This document shows, one piece after another, positions 58,630 through 64,000 of a stretch of DNA of 64,000 bases; position 1 is the first letter of the stretch, and each line of letters begins with the position of its first letter. A program made the position numbers and the translations under genes. The notes under the pieces are model-generated. The model was not told where the DNA came from. It made no database searches and saw nothing but the letters and a program-made list of their open reading frames with translations. This DNA comes from Cyclospora cayetanensis (Eukaryota; Apicomplexa; Conoidasida; Eucoccidiorida; Eimeriidae). The DNA lies in NCBI RefSeq assembly GCF_002999335.1, contig NW_020312557.1, positions 62,001 to 126,000 of the forward strand. The letters run 5' to 3'.

Positions 58630-61600
58630 ATGGCTTCCAGAGGCGTGCAGTGCTGCCGGTGCCTTCTGCCAGCTGCCGCGTCATGCGGCCGCAGGCCCCT
58701 GGGCAGAACACATACCAATGACTGCTGCAACTCGCGATTCGTCTCTTCCCCGCACCTCCATTCGAGAGGCTGCCAACCAGTGCGCTCTCGCCGTCTCATC
58801 AAACCTTCTCTCACATCCGGGTCTTACGATGCCAGCACCTGTATTGTCCCTTCACAGCTCGAACGAGAGCATAGAGGGGGAAAAAACGCTGCGCCATCCC
58901 CCGGGGCTAATCATAGAACAGCACCCCAGACACCTCCCAACTGCATAGAGCGGCGTTCCTTGACGACAGAGGCTCTACCTGACGCTGAACAGGAACTCCT
59001 GTCTGCCTTGCAGCACGATTTGCTGAAGGATCCGGGGGTCTGGGTTGCTAGTTCCCTCCAACTGAGGGAGGCTCTGGCTGCCGTGGCTTCTCTTAATACG
59101 AAATCAGCTACCCATGCATCTGAGGGCATGCCTGTCAACAACGCTGACCTGCGTGGGGCTGAGAGGGGTCTTTCTGAAGGGCGGCAGCAGCCTTCCAGCC
59201 AGCTCGAACAGCTTGTTGCGGCAGCCGCGGGGGCACCCTTACGACGGGTGCAATTCCTTCTGCTGGACAGGCCCTTTCATAGGCCCTGCAAAGTGCAGAA
59301 CTCCCAGCTGCAGCAGCAGCCGCAGTACCCCCAGCCGAAATTGACGGCCAGGGCGCCGCCGATTCTGCTGCCTCTTGTGGTTCTTCCAGATAAGCCTGGG
59401 GAGTTCACACAGCTTGATGCACCAGAGCACGAGAACGCTGCATCAGCTGAAGAAGGCAAGGAGGTCTTTCTGTTGCTTTTGCGGCACGTGGCCGCGCCAG
59501 AAGGTTTTCCCCGTCTGCATCTGCAGGTGCGCAGAGGACCCCTTAGCCAACTCGTGTCATTTGTCACGCAGGTGCTGAAACAGCGGGAGGCGCAGAGCTC
59601 TGCGCTACACATCGAGGAGGCAATTACTTGGCTGCACACAGTAGTGGCAGCCGACGTTGCGCTCGCTGCTTCTGTCGCTGCACGGTCCGCATCTTCCGTG
59701 CCGGGGCTTCGAACTCCTCTTCCTGACCGTCGGTTGGGAGGCGGCAATGCCGCTTTTAAGCTGCCTGAGATTGCAGACGCCCTTCTCGGGTTGCTGGAGC
59801 AAGCAATACGTTCCATCGCGGATCGCGTGCAGCAGCTGCCACCCGCATCGCTGCTTCACGCAGTCGGTTTGGCGGTTCACTTGGGCTCCCCGAAGCTTCA
59901 GGGCGTCCTGCCTCCGCACAAGGTGCAGCCGCTGCTCCTGCAGCTCTTGGCTGCTGCAAGGCCTCTATTTATAGCCCAGCAACGCATTCTGGACGCGCGC
60001 TTCGCTGATGCTCCTCAATGCACCTCCGCCGAAAGCAGCGGCTCTTCTGCACCGGAGGAAAGCAACATGGATGCTGTTGACACGGATGCCCGGCACCTGA
60101 GACCTCTGAAGGGCCAAGATGGAGGGGAGGGGGAGGGACGTGCTACGTCATTTCTCCCTCTGCACGATGCAGCCTTCGTCTTGGGGCTGCTGGGCTGGCT
60201 TGTGCGTCGAGGCCCCCCGTCCACACGGGCAGCAAGCTCCGAAATCCTCGCTGCCGTTGCGGATTGTGTAGGTGAGTCACTGAACTGCCGATGCACGCAA
60301 AGGATCGCCCGTGGTGTCCCAGGCAAGCAACCCGACACAGGAGGAGACTGACTCTCGCAAACTCACCATTTAGTCACTACCCAGATAACGTCAGCTCACG
60401 CCGCTTCCTACACAGCCTGCCTTTCTTTGCCTAGAGAAACGTGGCCTTACATTAAGGCCCGAACAGCTTTTTGGCGGGTGATCGCCTGAAGGGCGGGCCG
60501 GTGAAGAAAAGGGCGGGGCGAGGAAGGGCGCGGAAAGAGACTTCTCGTCAATTTATCGGGATACGCAGAAATTCATCCTGAAAGCTGAGAACACTCGTAG
60601 CCACATCGATCGCATGGGGTGCTTCTTCAGCAGTTTCTGTGTTGTATGCGTCTTTTGTTTGTCGTTATTTTGGTTCTGGTGTTTCAAAAGGCTGGGGGTC
60701 TGTTGGTCGTTAGGGTTCATCTAAAACGTATTCGCCATGCGCCCTGCTTCCTCTTCGCCGGGAGACACCTTTGGATAGAAAACAGCCATCTCTCCCCTCC
60801 CCTTCCGAACGCAACTGGGCGCCGTCCCCGCTTCTTGGTGTCGTTTCGTGCTGTCGGGCTACGTGCTTCTGGCTCAATCGAGCGACCGTGCCGTCGCGGC
60901 GTTGTGGCTTCACATGCATGCTGCAGGGGAAAGAATTGAGGCTCTCGACGCCACGGAAGCGGCAAATCTCATCTTTGCGGCCTCCGGCCCTCAAGGTTGT
61001 CCGCTGGCAGGTATGCGTTAAACAGAGCGCCGCGCTAAGTTGAATAGGCGATGCACAGAGGAAGCGTCCTTTGCATGAAAGAAGCCAAGGAATTGGCCCC
61101 GAACGAATATCCACCCTCTATCCGTTCGGACAAAGCCATCACGTGTAGAAGAAGGCCGTTGAGACAGATACGTAGTCACCCACCTCTCCAATCCAAATCC
61201 AGCCGCAGGCTACTCGCGTCTGAAATATTTCGCGCGGCAGCTCTTTCTGTCGGGCGGTCCTTTTATGCTTCCCCTTCTGTTTCAGCATGGCAGGAGTATC
61301 TGCTCTTTATGGCAGCGCGACATCTCCTGCGCGTTCCAATGGAGCCGCTTCTGGCTGCGCGTGTTCTGTGTGCTCTCGCGGACGTCGGATTAGAGGTGAG
61401 CTGTGTGCATGCCTACAGCAGTTTGTTTTGAGGGGCGCCTCTTTACTGTTCTTCGCGGTGTGCTGCAACGTGGACCACTGTCAATTCCCTCCTTGCCAGG
61501 TTAACACGTTAAATTCGACACTGAGTACTGCGATAGATTTAAGCCCTTCGCATTACTTCATTCGCGTGCAGGGCCTGCGGTTGCTGTGTGGTGGCGCGCG

Positions 61601-63762
61601 GCAAGCTCCGTGCTACCTTAAACTGAGTCGCGGACGTCAGCAGCATCTGCGTCTGCGGCCTTCTCACGCACCTCTCCTTCCAACATCCAACGATTTTTGC
61701 GCAACACACACTGTGTGACGAATGTGTTTTCAGGACCACACTTTCTATGCTACTCTCCTAGACGCTCTGCGCCCCGATATCACCAAACTTCCACCTGCGG
61801 ACCTCGGCGCCCTTCTTCGCGCATGCGCAAAGGTGGGGCAGCCCTTGGTTTAGCACTTGTGCATCCTGTCGTGGGTGGCTGCCTCTTGGGAGGAACTAGG
61901 CGCGGCTCTGGGATGTAGATGCGCACAAGCGATTGCTCAGTGTGCACCCGCGTGCTTCTAAGGGCTGAAGACATTCGGAAAAAGTGAAAGGACAGCGGCC
62001 CTTACTTATTGATCAGACAGGCAGCAAGCCCGTTTAGTCTCCAGCGAATGTAACCAAAGAAGAACCTTCGATCTTATTATCGACAGATGCTTGCTTGTCG
62101 CTCTGAAACTTCTTGCATCTGACTGGGGTGTCTGCTTGTGGCGCTTTAGGTGAGGGCTCGGGAGTTGTGCTTCTTGCTACCAGCTTTTGCACATCTCGAG
62201 TCCTTCGCTGCTTCTTTAAAGCCAACGGTGGCTGCGCAGGCCTTAGAAGCTGCAGGTGACTCACAGCTCGCACATGTGCCGCCTCTCCTTGTGATCTTAC
62301 GGATGGTTTTCTTGCGTGCTGCCTGTGTGCGTCAGCTTCGTATACGGATGGAAGTAATAGCTTGCCCAGCAGCTGCAACTGTGCGGGAGCGGGTTGACTG
62401 TGCCCTGAGTTAAATGGTGGCTTCTTTTTTCGCAGGCGATCTCGATCTAAAGACTAACGCCTATGAGGGGCTGTGGCGCCGAGTCTGTGGGGCGTTGCAC
62501 CGAGGCCAGATGCTGCATGCTTCACTCCTGCCTGCTTCTCTTCTGCTCCTGGAAAGACCGCAACTGATTCAGCACTTGCTGCGGGCGTGGACAGAAGCCC
62601 TTGTTTCCCGCAGAAGCACAATGAACAAATACGTCACTTGGCACATTATGAAGTACGGGACAGCCCTGCTGCATCTCCCTAGATATGCTGCCGCCCAGTT
62701 CGGAAAGTGCAGGGCCATTCCAGGGGTAGCTGATCTTAATTCCAAAAGAGTGTCACGTCGGTAACTTCGCTCGGGCATTGCGCTCTCGTGTGCTCACCAA
62801 ATTGGGCAAACTAATATGCTTCAGAGAAACATTGATTTTTTCGGTTTGATGGAAAGACAGAGTCCCTGCCGTTACTGCTCACAGGGTGACCGGTCATACA
62901 GCTTTCCTGTGCTCCTATGATCTGGTCTGCAGGAAACACCGCTTTATGCTTGCAGCAAATGCTTCGGGCGTCCTCGGCCACACAGGCCTGCCCCTGCGAC
63001 TTTGCAAGGCAATGTACGAGCTAGAACACCGGGTGGGTAGGCATATCGAGAAGCGCCAGAAGCCTGCACATTGACGCTTCTGAAACGTATATGGAGAATA
63101 CTTTCCCGTAGCCGCAGACAATAGGTAGATGCGCTTTATCGTGGCAAGTAATTTTTTCGTAGTACTCGGACGGAAGGCAGCCCTTCGTGACACCAAGGAT
63201 GATGGAGAAGAGGCCCATTGAGATCAAGTGGCAGAGCAGGGCGCATTGCTAGTTTACTTTTGCTAAGGGACTCGCGGCTCCCGGTGATTGCACTTTGTCC
63301 GACAGCGCTTGACAAATGTGTGCTTATGCGGATGCCTTGATACTGCTGGTGCAGGAGGGCTACCGAGTTGCGCCTTCCAGGCCGGAGAGCAGCAGCTTCC
63401 ATTTAGAAGTTGCTGCGGCTCTCGGAGACCTCGTGTTCAAACAGGAGGCGCAGGCGGGGCCTTTCTTGGTCGATCTTCTCCTTCCTGGGCAAATAGAGCA
63501 CCGACCGTCCGGGCACGCAGAAAACATGACTGCAAAATCTTCCTCAAACGCGGCATGCGGTAGCGGTGCTGCTGTTATTGCTGCCGAAGGTAGCATCAAT
63601 AGGGGATTCTCCAACGCTGTTGCAGGGGATAAGGAAAAGCCAAGTGGCTGCGAGAGCGCCAGCCAACCTGTACCGAAGCTCCATACAAAGGAGCACACAG
63701 CCCTCCAGCCCTGGGATCCCCGAAGACGAACTGAACGCGAGATTTTATTTTCAGTTGAGTAA
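58630..63762 (+). CDS. FAST-kinase/RAP-family-like organelle RNA protein
   Basis: Proposed exons: 58630-60271, 60927-61010, 61286-61395, 61734-61832, 62150-62255, 62436-62652, 62933-63032, 63355-63762; phases 1,1,0,0,1,2,0; about 921 aa. The first exon starts Arg-rich (MASRGVQCCRCLLPAAASCG), as a mitochondrial presequence could. Residues 120-760 form short helical repeats of the octotricopeptide kind: EALDATEAANLIFAASG, LLAARVLCALADVGLE, LLDALRPDITKLPPADLGAL, RARELCFLLPAFA. Near residue 800 comes SFHLEVAAALGDLVF then AGPFLVDLLLP. This is the segment that precedes the RAP domain in FASTK/RAP proteins, which handle mitochondrial mRNA and rRNA. The RAP domain itself is not visible: the last 80 residues are low complexity, so a further exon beyond the window is possible. 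The junctions of the last three exons are the least certain. Confidence 0.68.
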
Positions 63763-64000
63763 AGCCACTAACTGACAGCTCTGGTCCATTGTATACGGTG
63801 TAGACTGTGTGGGGCAAGTGCTGAGCATTTCGGTTGAGCTGCGCCTACCGGAGGCAGCAAACTATAGGGCAGCAGTAAAAAGGTAGCTGCTGTGCTTCCA
63901 TAGCTGTATCGGTGCGTAGTCATACGTGTATGTATGAATCCCCACGTATACACTTACTTTCACAACCGCCTGTCCTAAAGAACACGAGCTGCACTACGCT
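63763..64000. other. window end, downstream of RAP-like gene
   Basis: No exon could be assigned. A pyrimidine-rich TTTTATTTTCAG at 63743-63754 could act as a 3' splice site into a further exon, but all frames after it close within about 80 bases or lack any RAP resemblance. Confidence 0.4.

Noticed and set aside
61501..61571. Possible extra exon of the RAP-like gene (VNTLNSTLSTAIDL)
   Set aside because: It has a fair acceptor but no GT donor at a suitable place, and the flanking exons join in phase without it.

Overview
This is nuclear DNA of an apicomplexan parasite, most likely an eimeriid coccidian (Cyclospora or Eimeria type). The evidence is a complete apical membrane antigen 1 (AMA1) gene of the coccidian type, short GT-AG introns breaking nearly every gene, roughly balanced base composition, alanine/glutamine-rich low-complexity stretches encoded by GCA/CAG runs, many GCATGC motifs and intron microsatellites. 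The species cannot be fixed by eye. Every exon chain below was built by hand from splice sites and reading phase. The six multi-exon genes all close with intact reading frames, although the last exons of the final gene are less certain.

Layout: (1) 1-4.6 kb holds a possible membrane-protein terminal exon and a large single-exon ORF of unknown function, both on the minus strand. (2) 4.6-7.9 kb is non-coding and carries a solo long terminal repeat (LTR). (3) 7.95-12.1 kb is AMA1 (plus strand, 8 exons, 537 aa). (4) 12.1-19.3 kb is non-coding apart from a heavily decayed LTR retrotransposon of Ty3/gypsy (chromovirus-like) type on the minus strand, at 13.72-18.25 kb, with two recognisable LTRs of about 355 bp. 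(5) 19.3-24.0 kb is a MATE-family transporter (plus, 5 exons, 825 aa). (6) 25.1-36.8 kb is the FACT histone chaperone subunit SPT16 (minus, 20 exons, 1296 aa), with a 27-bp tandem array and long microsatellites in its introns. (7) 38.2-43.0 kb is the spliceosomal WD40 protein SMU1 (minus, 14 exons, 520 aa). (8) 43.06-43.86 kb is an unidentified ORF head-to-head with SMU1. (9) 43.9-48.2 kb is non-coding with another solo LTR and an imperfect inverted repeat. (10) 48.2-56.7 kb encodes a giant helical, alanine/leucine/glutamine-rich protein (plus, 7 exons, 2484 aa) whose end resembles Urb2/Npa2 ribosome-biogenesis proteins. (11) 56.7-58.6 kb is non-coding with a possible integrase relic. (12) 58.6-63.8 kb is a FAST-kinase/RAP-family-like organelle RNA protein (plus, 8 exons, about 921 aa).

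The genes do not form a pathway. They are independent housekeeping genes (chromatin, splicing, ribosome assembly, organelle RNA, transport) beside one invasion gene. Repeats sit in the gene-poor gaps and inside introns. The most unusual content is the decayed retroelement, its four-member LTR family, and the higher-order tandem array inside SPT16.
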